A stretch of 64,000 nt of DNA. Source: an uncultured Alphaproteobacteria bacterium (lineage in GTDB: Bacteria > Pseudomonadota > Alphaproteobacteria > CAAHEQ01 > UBA3637). The DNA lies in contig CALXVS010000005.1 of the NCBI GenBank assembly GCA_944392145.1, forward strand, positions 1 to 64,000. Reading direction: 5' to 3'. Numbering within the stretch: the first letter of the stretch is position 1; every line of letters begins with the position of its first letter. The position numbers and the translations under genes are program-made. The notes beneath the pieces are model-generated. The model saw only the letters and a program-made list of their open reading frames with translations, was not told the origin of the DNA and did no database searches. Below, in pieces: positions 22,651-33,200 of this stretch.

Positions 22651-24216
22651 TTATTTTGGCCGAATATCAACGGTTGAAAATTTTTGAAACGAAATAGGTT
22701 TAGCGTGGAAAAAATAATCTTTCCAGTAAATATCGCTTTCATACTGTTTTTGACCTGTTTTAATGTTATAGCGATAAAATTTATCTACGGAAGAGTTTGT
22801 GTTTTTATCATCTGTTTTAGCTGCAAATATAAAAGTTTCATTTTCGTCTAACGAAACGACACTTGATGCAACCGGAGCATAAACGGGTAAAGAGATTTTT
22901 TTTACCAATTGAACCGTTTTTTCCTTTTCATCTACCTTAAAGAAAAGGGCTTCACTTTTATCAAAAGATTTAAGCTTTTTATTGTTTAAAGGACCGTTAT
23001 TGCTGAAAATACTAATTATTCCGGAGGGGGTTTGATTCACGCTGTGATTCATTGTTGGCCAGTGGAAATCATCTGCTGTTTGAAAGCCTTGTTGCACATC
23101 AATCGGGTAGGGTTTTCCTTGTGCATTCACGGCAGTTAATGCTTTATCGGCAATAGAGGGGCGTTTGCCGTAGGCTCCGGATTTACCTAATTCTAAATGT
23201 GGTGTTATCATCCATTTTAATGCACCGGTTTCATAATCTACTTTAAAAATTCCTAAAAATTTTCCGGAAATCAGTAAAGAATTATCTTTCGGCAGATATT
23301 GAACGGAATTAAGATGTAACCAATCAGCTTTATCGCCTACACAAAACGGATTTTCAAAAATAGATCGATCCGGATTTAAAATGGTTGCCATATCAAATAA
23401 TTTAATTACTTTACCGGTTAAGTTGGTTACTAAAATTTTGTCATACACAAGAGATGTTTCTTTATTGAGAACAGAGCCTTTGGAGGATTTATCTGTTCCG
23501 ATAATTAGAAGGGTGCGATTTGGTCCTTCACCGATATCATGTTGGAAACTTTCAAAATTACTTGGTAAACGAAACGCTTTTAATTTCTCCCCTAACAACG
23601 AAAAAACTTCAATTATTCCGCCACCGTAATCGGTAATAAGAAGATTATGAAGAATATGTGTTTGCTTATAACGGCTATCATAATGCGGATTAAAGAAAAA
23701 ACGAATGTTTCCGTATTCATCAAACACAATTCCTTTAGGGCCGTTTCCGCCACCGCTTGCAAAATAGAATAAATTATCTTGCGGTGCTTGTTTGGGAATA
23801 TACCATAATTGCGAAGCGGGAACGGCATCTGTTTTGATTTTATGTGAATAAATTGTTTCTTTTTTGCCTTTTTCCCGAACAATTAAATCAACCTGATTTT
23901 GGTGTTTCGGATACAAACCGTATACAGGAATTGTCCATTCTTTTTTGTGTTCCGAAAAATGAGTAATTAAATCTTTTTCACCGTTTTTTCCTTTAATTAC
24001 AAGCGAAACGGAAGCCGGATTTTCCAAGGAAAAACCCATGATAGCAACCAGTGGATTGCGTCCGAACGGATTGACTTGAATGTAAGGATTATCAGGCGTA
24101 TATTCAAATTGTTGGTATTGCTTTTCCAACTCGTTCCATGAAAAGGTATAACCGTGAAGCGGTATCAATAGACTGATACAAACAATAAAAAAAGAAAATA
24201 GAGAAGATATTTTCAT
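22651..24216 (-). CDS. Aryl-sulfate sulfotransferase, paralogue 1
   Basis: 521 residues from the ATG at 24216, chosen for AAAGGAG upstream and because it starts a signal peptide (MKISSLFSFFIVCISLLIPLHG). The N-terminal beta domain (NPFGRNPLVAIMGFSL) and six-bladed propeller are those of periplasmic PAPS-independent AssT enzymes, which move sulfate between phenols through a sulfo-histidine. Candidate active-site His are seen in FQHDIG, WLHLNS and MNHSVN. At the place where paralogue 2 has the expected Arg (MTARF), this copy has Lys (ISGKF), so activity may differ. Convergent with the GT10 gene by 3 bp. Confidence 0.85.
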   Translation of the reverse strand: MKISSLFSFFIVCISLLIPLHGYTFSWNELEKQYQQFEYTPDNPYIQVNPFGRNPLVAIMGFSLENPASVSLVIKGKNGEKDLITHFSEHKKEWTIPVYGLYPKHQNQVDLIVREKGKKETIYSHKIKTDAVPASQLWYIPKQAPQDNLFYFASGGGNGPKGIVFDEYGNIRFFFNPHYDSRYKQTHILHNLLITDYGGGIIEVFSLLGEKLKAFRLPSNFESFQHDIGEGPNRTLLIIGTDKSSKGSVLNKETSLVYDKILVTNLTGKVIKLFDMATILNPDRSIFENPFCVGDKADWLHLNSVQYLPKDNSLLISGKFLGIFKVDYETGALKWMITPHLELGKSGAYGKRPSIADKALTAVNAQGKPYPIDVQQGFQTADDFHWPTMNHSVNQTPSGIISIFSNNGPLNNKKLKSFDKSEALFFKVDEKEKTVQLVKKISLPVYAPVASSVVSLDENETFIFAAKTDDKNTNSSVDKFYRYNIKTGQKQYESDIYWKDYFFHAKPISFQKFSTVDIRPK

Positions 24217-24363
24217 TAGAATAAACTCCTTTTGTAATATAGGGGAAAGTCTACACAATTTAAGAAAAAGAATCAAGAAAAATGAATCAAGAATTTATGC
24301 AAGTCGTTGACTTTAAAATGAATCTATGTTAAAAGCGGAAATTAAGTATAAAAAGGAAGCAAA

Positions 24364-24837
24364 ATGAAACAACTATTTCTTTACGTTGCAAGTATGATGT
24401 TATTGCCGATGCCTGTTTTGGCAACGATAATCAATGGATGGGATATAAACGCACAATCAGCTGAAATACGCCCTTTATTTTCATTGTCGCAGGAGGTTGA
24501 AACATATACGGGCGATATCATGCTACATGAAATAACACGTGAGCCGAAAGAAGGTTTTGTATATGTTGCGATTCCGACGACTGTATCACGCAAAGAAACC
24601 GATTCAAAATTTTTATCGGAAAGTGTTTTGTTGAATGTGAACGGAGAAAGTTTCAGTCGTGTTAAAGATGATTCTTTTTTAATTGACTACGGCATGAAAC
24701 CGTTTCCTCACATGAATATTAAATTAGGAACGCATAAAGGGGTTTATCTTTTTGAAGTTCCAAAAGAATCTGTTTTAAACGAGATGGTTTTGATTTATCA
24801 AAATCAAAAAATAAAATTGTCTGTTGAGCAAAAATAA
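24364..24837 (+). CDS. Small periplasmic protein in the sulfotransferase locus
   Basis: 157 residues, RBS AAAAAGGAAG, signal peptide MKQLFLYVASMMLLPMPVLA. The mature part is beta-rich (FVYVAIPTTVSRKETDS, FSRVKDDSFLIDYGMKPF) and could be an immunoglobulin-like or DUF-type domain; no Cys. It lies 13 bp before AssT paralogue 2 and is surely co-transcribed with it, so an accessory or substrate-binding role is possible. Family not recognised. Confidence 0.65.
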   Translation: MKQLFLYVASMMLLPMPVLATIINGWDINAQSAEIRPLFSLSQEVETYTGDIMLHEITREPKEGFVYVAIPTTVSRKETDSKFLSESVLLNVNGESFSRVKDDSFLIDYGMKPFPHMNIKLGTHKGVYLFEVPKESVLNEMVLIYQNQKIKLSVEQK

Positions 24838-24850
24838 AAAAGGGGGCTTA

Positions 24851-26473
24851 ATGAAGATATTTCAATGGCTTTGTGTGTGGAGTTGTATATTATGCTCCAT
24901 ACCGGTTTATGCAGATTATATTCAAGAGCAAAAGCAAATGGATGCTGATATTGCGTCGGAATTGTCACAAAAAGAATATTCAATTGAAAATCCGTTGGTG
25001 TTGGTGAATCCTTACGGTATTTCTCCGTTAACGGCGCTGATTTCATTTCGCACAAAACGCCCTTCCGTTATTGGGATTACCGTTCAGGGAAAAGATGAGG
25101 CAACAACGCTCCATCATCAATTCCAAACAAAAACAACCACGCATTTAATCCCTATTTACGGTTTGTATGAGGGAAACAATACGGTTATTTTAACGGAACG
25201 CAATGAACAAGGTGAAAAAAGTTATCCTTTACAAATTACAACCGAAAAAATCCCGTTGGAAACGAAAGTTAATGTAAAAACAGCCGATACAACCTTGATG
25301 AAAGAGGGGTTGACGTTTGCCACACCGGGCGTTATCGTTAATCCCGGCAGTTTTGCGTTTGCATTTGATAAAAACGGGGATATTCGATGGGTGTTGACGG
25401 ATCCGATTATGGGCAAAATGTCGCCATTGCATGTGTTGGACAACGGCACATTAATTTTGGGTTCGGAAGAGCATGACCCTAAATATACGGTTGCCTATCA
25501 CTCGTTATACGAAATTGATTTATTGGGCAAAATTTATCATAAAATTCAAGCGGAAGATGATATTCAGCATGATATTGTTAAGTTATCAAACGGCAATTAT
25601 TTAGCATTGGTGAATATCACGGGTAAAGAAACGATTGCAGATGCCGTTGTTGAATTAACACCGAATAATGAAGTGATTGATCGGTTTGATATTGATGATA
25701 TTTTAGGGTTAAAAAATGAGCGTATTCCGCGCACGTTTGAGCATTATTTGTATAAAGATAATTATAAGCGTGAGAAAATGGATGCCATGCATCTTAATTC
25801 GCTGAACTACGATGCGGAAGACGATAGTATCATTATGACGGCTCGTTTTTATAATTTCTTGCTGAAAGTAGATCGTAAGACAAAAGAAATTAAATGGATT
25901 TTAGCAGATCCGAAAAATGCCTGGCTCAACGATAAAACGCGGGCCAAACTTTTAAAGCCGAAAACAGCGGATTTTGATTATATCTACGGAGCGCATGCGG
26001 CCAAAGCCCATGGCAACGGGCATTTTACCGTGCTGGACAACGGCACATATCGGGATATTTACGATAAAGGTGCCAACGCTCCGATTGATTCATATAATCC
26101 GCAAAACAGTTGGTCGCGCGGGGTGGAGTTTTTTATTGATGAGCAGAATATGACGGTTGAAACCGTTTGGCAATATAAACGCGGTCCGGAATTATATAAT
26201 CATTATTTAGGTGATGTGGATAAGTATGGGGAAGGGCATTACTTGATGAATTTCGGCGATGTTGTGGCTGATGAAGATGAAACACCTGCCAGTGTGGAAC
26301 TTTCGCTTAATCCGGCAAAGCAACCGGCACCGTCTCGAGCCTATATTATTGAAGTTAATCAAGGAAAGGTTGTTTTTGAAGCTATTACCGACGGTATGAT
26401 GAATAATGCCATGTATCGGGTTGAGCGCTTTAATCCGTATGTGTTGGATACAGAATATCGGTTAGAAAAATGA
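24851..26473 (+). CDS. assT: Aryl-sulfate sulfotransferase, paralogue 2
   Basis: 540 residues from the ATG at 24851 (AGGGGG upstream), signal peptide MKIFQWLCVWSCILCSIPVYA. Same fold as paralogue 1: N-terminal beta domain (NPYGISPLTALISF) then propeller. The conserved positions are complete here: IQHDIV, MHLNSLNYD, MTARFYN with Arg, and YGAHAAKAHG with the likely sulfo-accepting His. No Cys in the mature protein, so it would not need the DsbL/DsbI helpers of the E. coli enzyme. Stop codon overlaps the start of the porin-like gene (ATGA), giving translational coupling. Confidence 0.9.
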   Translation: MKIFQWLCVWSCILCSIPVYADYIQEQKQMDADIASELSQKEYSIENPLVLVNPYGISPLTALISFRTKRPSVIGITVQGKDEATTLHHQFQTKTTTHLIPIYGLYEGNNTVILTERNEQGEKSYPLQITTEKIPLETKVNVKTADTTLMKEGLTFATPGVIVNPGSFAFAFDKNGDIRWVLTDPIMGKMSPLHVLDNGTLILGSEEHDPKYTVAYHSLYEIDLLGKIYHKIQAEDDIQHDIVKLSNGNYLALVNITGKETIADAVVELTPNNEVIDRFDIDDILGLKNERIPRTFEHYLYKDNYKREKMDAMHLNSLNYDAEDDSIIMTARFYNFLLKVDRKTKEIKWILADPKNAWLNDKTRAKLLKPKTADFDYIYGAHAAKAHGNGHFTVLDNGTYRDIYDKGANAPIDSYNPQNSWSRGVEFFIDEQNMTVETVWQYKRGPELYNHYLGDVDKYGEGHYLMNFGDVVADEDETPASVELSLNPAKQPAPSRAYIIEVNQGKVVFEAITDGMMNNAMYRVERFNPYVLDTEYRLEK

Positions 26474-27645
26474 AGGTATTGCGCGCTTTTTTAATAAGCG
26501 TTGTATTTATTGGTTGTTTCAGCGGAAGAGCCGTTGCGACCGAAGATGCGAGCAGTGGCACGGCTTACACGCAATGGAAGCAACATTTGCATGAAGCGTA
26601 TGGGCTGGATTATCGTGTGCGAGCAGGATTTATGGCTCAACGCGGTGCACCGAACGGCAAAGAAACACTACTGCGCGATAAATATGAAATAGAAGCAAAT
26701 TGGGATATGTTTGCAAGCGAAACATGGGGCGCGGGGTCTATTCAATTTTTATATGAGGATATTAATTATCCGAAACTGGAAGGATCTCAAATGAGTGCGC
26801 GTATCGGTGTTGTGGAACCGATTAATGATGATGCATTTCAACGGGAATATTTTAAGCGTTTTACATATACGCATCAATTTACGGGTAAGATGAAGCATAT
26901 TTCGCTATCCGTCGGACAGTTTTTAATTGGTAATTTCGGTAAAGCCTCTTATAAATCTAAACCGTTAAGCTATTTTAATAATTTTTCGCTCGCGAAGAAT
27001 ATGACGAAAGGATACCCGACAGGCGGTGTCGGTGCTTATTTAACGTATACGGGTTTTGAAAACTTAACCCTCATTGCGGGCGGACAAGATACCACGAATT
27101 ATTATCCGCAGAATATATCGGTGGAACATTTAGATGAACATAAATGGACGAGTTTTGTTTATGCTTCATGGACTCCGAAATTAACCTCACTCGGCAAAAC
27201 GATTTTTACGGGATTTATTTATCATAGCCCGGCCATTCAAAAATATGATGGTCAATTTAATCGGGCATTTACGAAAGAGGCAAACGGCTGGTCATTTACG
27301 GCAAGGCAGGATATCGGGAAATGGACGGTGTTAGGAAAAATCAACGGATCCACAGGTAATCGGATGTGTGTGGAGCAAAGTTATGTGGCAGAAGTGATGT
27401 ATCATAATCCGTTTGAGCGCAATGAATTGGATCAAATCGGTATAGGATTCGGTGCTAATAAAATCAGCACGTTTAATGCCAATGCGGTTCGCCCGTGGGA
27501 GAATGTGGCAGAAGCATATATCACATTCGGCATTTCGGATTTTATCACGATTACGCCGGATATTCAACTATACATCAATCCGGCTTTAACCCGAGAGCAT
27601 CATACAGCGGTTGTTTCTTCCGTTCAGATGAAATTTTTATTTTAA
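26470..27645 (+). CDS. Outer-membrane porin-like protein
   Basis: 391 residues with signal peptide (MKVLRAFLISVVFIGCFSGRAVA). The mature protein is made of alternating strands rich in aromatic residues and Gly (LIAGGQDTTNYYP, WSFTARQDIGKWTVLGKING) and ends VSSVQMKFLF with terminal Phe, as outer-membrane barrels do. The overall pattern resembles phosphate/carbohydrate-type porins, but the exact family is uncertain. Coupled to assT by a 4-base overlap, so it may let sulfated or acceptor phenols through the outer membrane. Confidence 0.75.
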   Translation: MKVLRAFLISVVFIGCFSGRAVATEDASSGTAYTQWKQHLHEAYGLDYRVRAGFMAQRGAPNGKETLLRDKYEIEANWDMFASETWGAGSIQFLYEDINYPKLEGSQMSARIGVVEPINDDAFQREYFKRFTYTHQFTGKMKHISLSVGQFLIGNFGKASYKSKPLSYFNNFSLAKNMTKGYPTGGVGAYLTYTGFENLTLIAGGQDTTNYYPQNISVEHLDEHKWTSFVYASWTPKLTSLGKTIFTGFIYHSPAIQKYDGQFNRAFTKEANGWSFTARQDIGKWTVLGKINGSTGNRMCVEQSYVAEVMYHNPFERNELDQIGIGFGANKISTFNANAVRPWENVAEAYITFGISDFITITPDIQLYINPALTREHHTAVVSSVQMKFLF

Positions 27646-27662
27646 TACAGTTGTGTTTAACA

Positions 27663-28607
27663 TTATAGTTGAACAGAATTTACCTCATTATAGCGGTCTG
27701 CTTGTTCCAGCGTATGAACCAGATTCACGATTAGCTCGTTATATGGCACCGAAAGGTGATGTTTTTGCGCCAGCCGAACAACGGCACCGTTGATGAAATC
27801 AATTTCCGTTAAATGTCCTTTTTTTCTATCTTGCGACATGGAAGAATATCCCATCGGGTGTGTATCGGCAATTTCGCGCACAAAAGAAATGATTTCATCT
27901 GTATTAAAGCTAAATCCTTCCGCTTGGGCCACTTGCACGGCTTCACGCAGAACGGCCGATGTGATAATACCGGCTTCGGTGTTGTGTGTGATGAATCCCA
28001 TCGGTGTTTGTGTGATATATGTAAACGCATTAATGGCAATGTTCACAAAGAGTTTTTTCCACAAAAGAAAGTCGATATTATCCACAATAGCACAGCCTAA
28101 ACCCGATTTTAAGAAAACATCGCGAATCTCTTCCAATTTTGAATACGGAACGAACTGACTGCCGATAGACGTAATACCGATACCGCTGTGAAACACTTTG
28201 CCGGTATCTAATAAAACGGAGTTATGATTGGTTGTGCCTAAAAGCAACGGCGATTCGGGAATATATTGCGTGATAATATCTTTATTGCCCATGCCGTTTT
28301 GCAATGTCAGAACAAGCGTATGCGGTCCGATAACGGGTAAATTTTGTTGCACGGCGCCGGCTGTTTGTGTTGCTTTCACCAAAATTACAACTAAATCGAC
28401 TTGTTACTGATAAGTACCCGATGCATAAGCACACAGATGATGGAACGAATCGATATGGTGGTCTGTTTCCGTAACGGATAAGCCGTTTTGATTGATTATA
28501 TCTGTTTTTTCTTGTGTATGGGTCAGTAAGATAACTTCATTTGTTTTACTGAGTTCGGCGCTGAATAAACAACCTAAGGCGCCGTCTCCGATAATGGCAA
28601 TTTTCAT
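27663..28607 (-). pseudogene. panE: 2-dehydropantoate 2-reductase broken by one in-frame stop
   Basis: A 315-codon frame with a single TAA at 28404-28406 (codon 68). Upstream part begins MKIAIIGDGALGCLFSAEL, the NADP-binding Rossmann glycine motif. After the stop the same frame goes on QVDLVVILVKATQT, then LQNGMGNKD, LWKKLFVNIAINAFTYITQTP with the catalytic Lys region, and GHLTEIDFINGAVV, all typical of ketopantoate reductase, which makes pantoate for coenzyme A. A C-to-T change in CAA (Gln) would create the stop. Either a recent pseudogene or a base error; internal reinitiation at a TTG would lack the NADP site. Confidence 0.85.
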
Positions 28608-28821
28608 AATTCCTCTTTATTCCTTATCCGGTGATATCTATATCAATATAAATGATAACTTTGATTGATATTAACAGAATAATTTGAAATCGCAACACTT
28701 TTTATGCATATTATGAACGGAAGGTATTTCTTTTTGCATGCGGTAGCAGAAATCCGATAAATGCGAATCCGATTTTTTTTAATTAAAAGAACGGCTTTTT
28801 ATTCACAAAAATTCAAATAGT

Positions 28822-29379
28822 ATGGAATTAAACTTTTGGAATATGCATGTCTTAATGGCAAATGCTCAAGTTAACAATATGATTGATAAGGTTAAAGGGA
28901 GTCAAAGATTAAACCGGTCGCAAGGAAAATGGCAAGGATCAGCACCCCTTGGATATTTAAACAGAAGAGATGAGGATAACAAAGCGACTTTGATTTTAGA
29001 CCCTGTTCGAGCCCCAATTATCCAACATTTATTTGAAGCGTTTTCAAAAGGAGGCCATACAACGAAAACAATTTGGTTATTAGCTAAACAGTTGGGTTTA
29101 TGTTCTAAAATGAAGAAACGCAAAGGCATTCCTGTAAGTAAAAACACTGTTTATGACATCTTAACAAATCCATTTTATTATGGATTAATGTATTATGATG
29201 GCAACTGGATTAAACATCAATATGAACCACTTATCAATAAAGAATTGTTTGAAAGGGTGCAAAGCATATTAACTCAAAACGGGACGCACAACCGCAATAA
29301 TGTAGATGAAAATGCAGGCAAACAATGGCCTGAAATTACTATCAATCATTTGGATGAGTTTGATAAAATGGTGGCATAA
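28822..29379 (+). pseudogene. Large serine recombinase, fragment without catalytic domain
   Basis: 185 residues matching the middle of large serine integrases: the Recombinase-domain pattern GKWQGSAPLGYLNRR, then PIIQHLFEAFSKGGHT, KNTVYDILTNPFYYGLMYY and a following acceptor strand YEPLINKELFERVQ. The N-terminal resolvase domain with the nucleophile Ser, and the zinc-ribbon/coiled-coil end, are missing. It lies 70 bp before the right end at 29453, where an integrase gene is expected. Likely the decayed integrase of segment 2. Confidence 0.8.
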
Positions 29380-29453
29380 AGGAATTTTATTTGTATTTTA
29401 ATAAAGTTAATTTTTTTCAAATTATTCCGTGTATTACCAGACCTCTCCAGCCA

Positions 29454-29628
29454 ATAAAAAGAACACGCCGTAAGGTGTGTTTTTTTATTGACCGGATGAG
29501 GGAATGAGAGGCAACAAATGAAATGAGTTGGTTCGTTCACGAAGCGTAAGCGGAGTAGACGCCGTTAGGCGGTCCCGAATTTATGAGGGATAAATTGCTT
29601 GCAATTTACAATCCAGCCAGCCCAGCCA
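29454..29628 (+). repeat. att-associated repeat, copy C
   Basis: Begins ATAAAAAGAACACGCC and ends with the exact att core at 29610-29628. Same internal hairpins as A and B, a handful of substitutions and a slightly shorter T-run. Preceded by the same element right end as copy B. Confidence 0.85.
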
Positions 29629-29639
29629 AAACAGATAAG

Positions 29640-30066
29640 TCGCTAGAAATAGCGACTTTTTTATTATTTTACAAGCACTTAATCTGGTCCGTGTGCAAAC
29701 CTTTTTAAAACACCTGTTTTTCAGCCTTACACGGACTCACGTTTCAAAAAATCATTTGTTTTCAATACTTCTGCCTTGGGATGTCAAAATTTTATCCCAG
29801 CGGTAGCAGGACGTGTTCAAACTAAATTTTGATATAAAAAATATTCTTCCATATACCATTATTGCTATTGCCATCTTGGGAAACCCACTAGACATCTAGA
29901 AAATATCGGGAAGCCACACGGCATATCCTAGCCATAAAAATAACTGTGACGTCGTTAATCGACTCATTTTTCAACAAGAGCCTTTGCGTGCGTGAGGCAA
30001 TGAGAGGCTATGCTTGTTCAGTAATTCTCAATCTCTGTTTATGAGAAATCGAGGTTATTTTTTTTA
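29640..30066 (+). ncRNA. Putative large structured RNA, copy 2
   Basis: Diverged partner of 5985-6380. Starts with hairpin AAGTCGCTA-GAAA-TAGCGACTT, then the GTCCGTGTG/TACACGGAC helix, TGGGAT/ATCCCA hairpin, the ATTGCTATTGCCATCT stretch, an element-specific hairpin CTAGA/TCTAG, and the 3' block AAGAGCCTTT...CAATGAGAGGC...TTCAGTA. At the end, AATCTC/GAGGTT with eight T at 30059-30066 looks like a terminator and favours + strand transcription. No ORF is shared with copy 1. Fills most of the 29380-30204 gap. Confidence 0.6.
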
Positions 30067-30132
30067 TTCCAGTATGTGACGTCCATATAATTTATTTGTT
30101 GAATATTTAATATGTTATGTTTTATTTAATAT

Positions 30133-30162
30133 TTGACATTTTAAAAAAACTTATAATATAAT
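30133..30162 (+). promoter_or_regulatory. Promoter of the helicase-nuclease gene
   Basis: TTGACA at 30133-30138, TATAAT at 30157-30162, spacer 18 bp; the ATG follows 42 bases later. Confidence 0.65.
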
Positions 30163-30204
30163 AACTGCGTATAAGTTTTAGGCTTTTCAGAAGGGTTTTT
30201 AACA

Positions 30205-33200
30205 ATGATATCAAAAAAACAAATCCAAGATATTCCAACATCCATAAAGGATGATTTCTTAAATTTAAAAAATGCAGAGAAAATTATTGATACATTGCTG
30301 AGAATTAAATCTACTTGTACATGTTGGGAAGAGCATAAATCTTATTATTTATTTGAGTTGATACCCGAATTACAAAAAAAATCTTTTCAAAAAACACACT
30401 TAGATGAGCAAGATATTATAGATATAAATTATATTAAAGATAATATGCCATCTGAGATGTATAATGTCTATTTAACACCTATTTTTCAACACATTGAACA
30501 TATTGATAACGAATATAAATCCATTAAAAAGAGAAAAGAGCTAGAACAAAGGAAAAAAGAATTAGAGCATCTTGAAAAAGAAAGAGAGTTAAAAAAAAGA
30601 TATTCCGAATTGGTGAAAATACAACATGAAATTGAAAAAGAGGTAGAAACACCAACAGAAAAAATTTCATCTTTTGTACAACAAACTGAAGATTTTTTTC
30701 AACTATATACGCTTCTTTCAAATCAAGGAATTCAATTTGATATAGAAGAATTTTTTTTGAAATTTAAATATAATATAGAGGACTACTGCCGAAAAAAGAA
30801 GAACCTCTTTAAAAAAATTATAGATTTTAAGAAAAAAATATCTTCCGAATCATATATAAATAAAAGAAATGCCCTATCTTTAACAAATGAATACTGTTCA
30901 CTCATTAAAGAAATACAAAATGAAAAAGAATTTAATGAATGTTTTTCTGATTTTATAAATATTAATTTAAAAGATAACATTTTGCAACATAATGAAAAGT
31001 GGTTTCAAATTACAGCAAAAAAATACGCGGAACCATTCTATAATGCTACAGGAAAGCACTTTAATATCCAACAGATGAAAGCTATATTAAATGATGAAGA
31101 AGAAGTATTGGTTGTTGCCGGTGCTGGAACGGGGAAAACAACAACAATCTTAGGGAAAATAGCTTACTTACTAATTGAAAAAAAAGTTTTGCCTCATGAA
31201 ATATTAGTTCTCGTATTTAATAAAAAAAATCAAATAGAACTACAAGAAAAGATAAAAAAACTTCCCTTTACCGATGTTGAGAAAATTCAGGTTCATACTT
31301 TTCATTCTTTGGGATATAACATTTTGGGAAAGAAAACAAATACGAATATAAGCATAAAAAATATATTTTTCGATTATATAAAAAACAAATTTGACAATAC
31401 AAAATCCGAAATGTTTTTGCTAAAACTTTTTGATTTTATAACTCATTATTCAAATAGTATGAAGTTATTTAAAGAGTTTGAACGAAGTAAAATAGCAAAA
31501 TTATATCAAAGTTATATAGATGATTTAGCTTTTGAAACATTAAACAGCCAAATCTCAAGGCTTGCAAAAAGAAATGAATCAATTTCAGGTGAGATTGTAA
31601 AAAGTTTACCAGAAGTAATAATCGCTAATTTTCTTTTTGAAAATCATATAAGGTATGAATATGAAAAATCTTATCCATTGAATGGAAGTGAAATTTGCAA
31701 ACCTGATTTCTACTTGCCTGATTATGATATTTGGATTGAACATTGGGGAGTTGAAAAAAATGAAAAAAATCAAGAATGTGTTCCTTGGTTAGATGACACA
31801 CAAGAAAAAGATTATTTAAGGCATAAACAATCAAAATTAAACAGATATAAGGAAGACAATATTAACTTAATAGAATTGTTTTTATTTCAATTTCATAATG
31901 GCACACTTGTAAATAATTTAAAAGCAGCTTTGATCAACTATGGTGTTAAAATGATACCAATGTCTGATAAAGAAAAAATAGAATGTTTAAGAAAATTATA
32001 TAAGGCTAAAAAATTAGAAAATTTAGCCGAATTAATGGAGGCTTTTATTAAATTATTTAAAGCAAATGCTGGTAAATCATTGGCTGATTTAGAAAATGTG
32101 AAAAAAGAATTATTGAAATATAGCTCATTAAAATATTTTACTGAAAGGACGAAAGCTTTTATGAGTATTCTTTCTCCGATATATGAGGAATATACCAGAC
32201 AATTAGGCGAAAGTTATATTGATTTTAATGACATGTTAAATGATTCATATGCAAAATTAAAAAATGAACCTCATAAAGTGAAAGCAAAATTTATTATTGT
32301 TGATGAGTTTCAAGATATAGCAACAGATGCTTTTAATTTAATTGATATTATTAAAAAGAATAATTTATCAATGATGTATTGTGTCGGGGATGATTGGCAA
32401 TCAATATATAGATTTAGAGGAAGCAACCTTGAATTTTTTCAAAATTTTATTTCCCATTCTAAATATGCATGTGAGTATAAAATTGAAGAAACATTTAGAA
32501 ATGGTCAAAACTTATTAAATATTGCCGGAAATTTTGTAATGAAAAATCCTATGCAAAAAATTAAAAAACTTTATTCCTTACAGAAGGAAACATTTATTCA
32601 AGCTCGCATTTATGAAGATAAGAATAGCAAAGATTTTCTTTTGGTTTTTGAAAACTTGATAGATGATATTGTTGAAAGATATTCTACAACTTCAAACATT
32701 GACATTTTACTTATTGCCAGATACCATAAAGATTTTTATGATAATTTCAATATAAATTCAAAACGTTGGAAATATATATCACCTCCTCCGAATTCTGAAA
32801 ACAAAAACCATGCTCTCATGGATTTAAAACATAAAGATATGGTACACTTTAATCTACAAACAGCTCATAAGGCAAAAGGATTGGAGTCAGACATAGTTAT
32901 TATCTTAAACACAAAAGATGATATAAAAGGATTTCCAAGCAAATTAGAGAGTGATTATTTGTTGGAATACTTTTTAAAAAGTAAAGATATTTATCCTTAC
33001 GAAGAAGAGCGACGACTTTTTTATGTGAGTTTAACGAGAGCTAAAAAAGAACTATATCTACTCGTTCCACATACAAATCAATCTTCATTTATTAGAGAAA
33101 TTATAGATGATATAAATAAGAAAGAATCTGAAAAAGTAAAAAGCACGATGTATTGTCCAAAATGTCACGCTGAAATGATAATTAGAACACGAAAAGATGG

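Larger units (their letters stand above)
17521..29453 (+). mobile_element. Segment 2 between att copies B and C (surface cargo)
   Basis: Lies between two att-associated repeats, begins with a transketolase scrap and ends with a truncated large serine recombinase and the 28-base right end (29426-29453) shared with element 1. Its cargo (glycosyltransferases, ABC-2 exporter, sulfotransferases, porin) has codon use closer to the chromosomal genes than element 1 has. It may be an old island or chromosomal DNA trapped between two insertions. Confidence 0.5.

Noticed and set aside
28822-29379. Functional integrase
   Set aside because: The catalytic resolvase domain is missing, so it is listed as a fragment.
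29629-30204. Retron or CRISPR-related RNA
   Set aside because: No reverse transcriptase or cas gene is present and no regularly spaced direct repeats were seen anywhere in the window.
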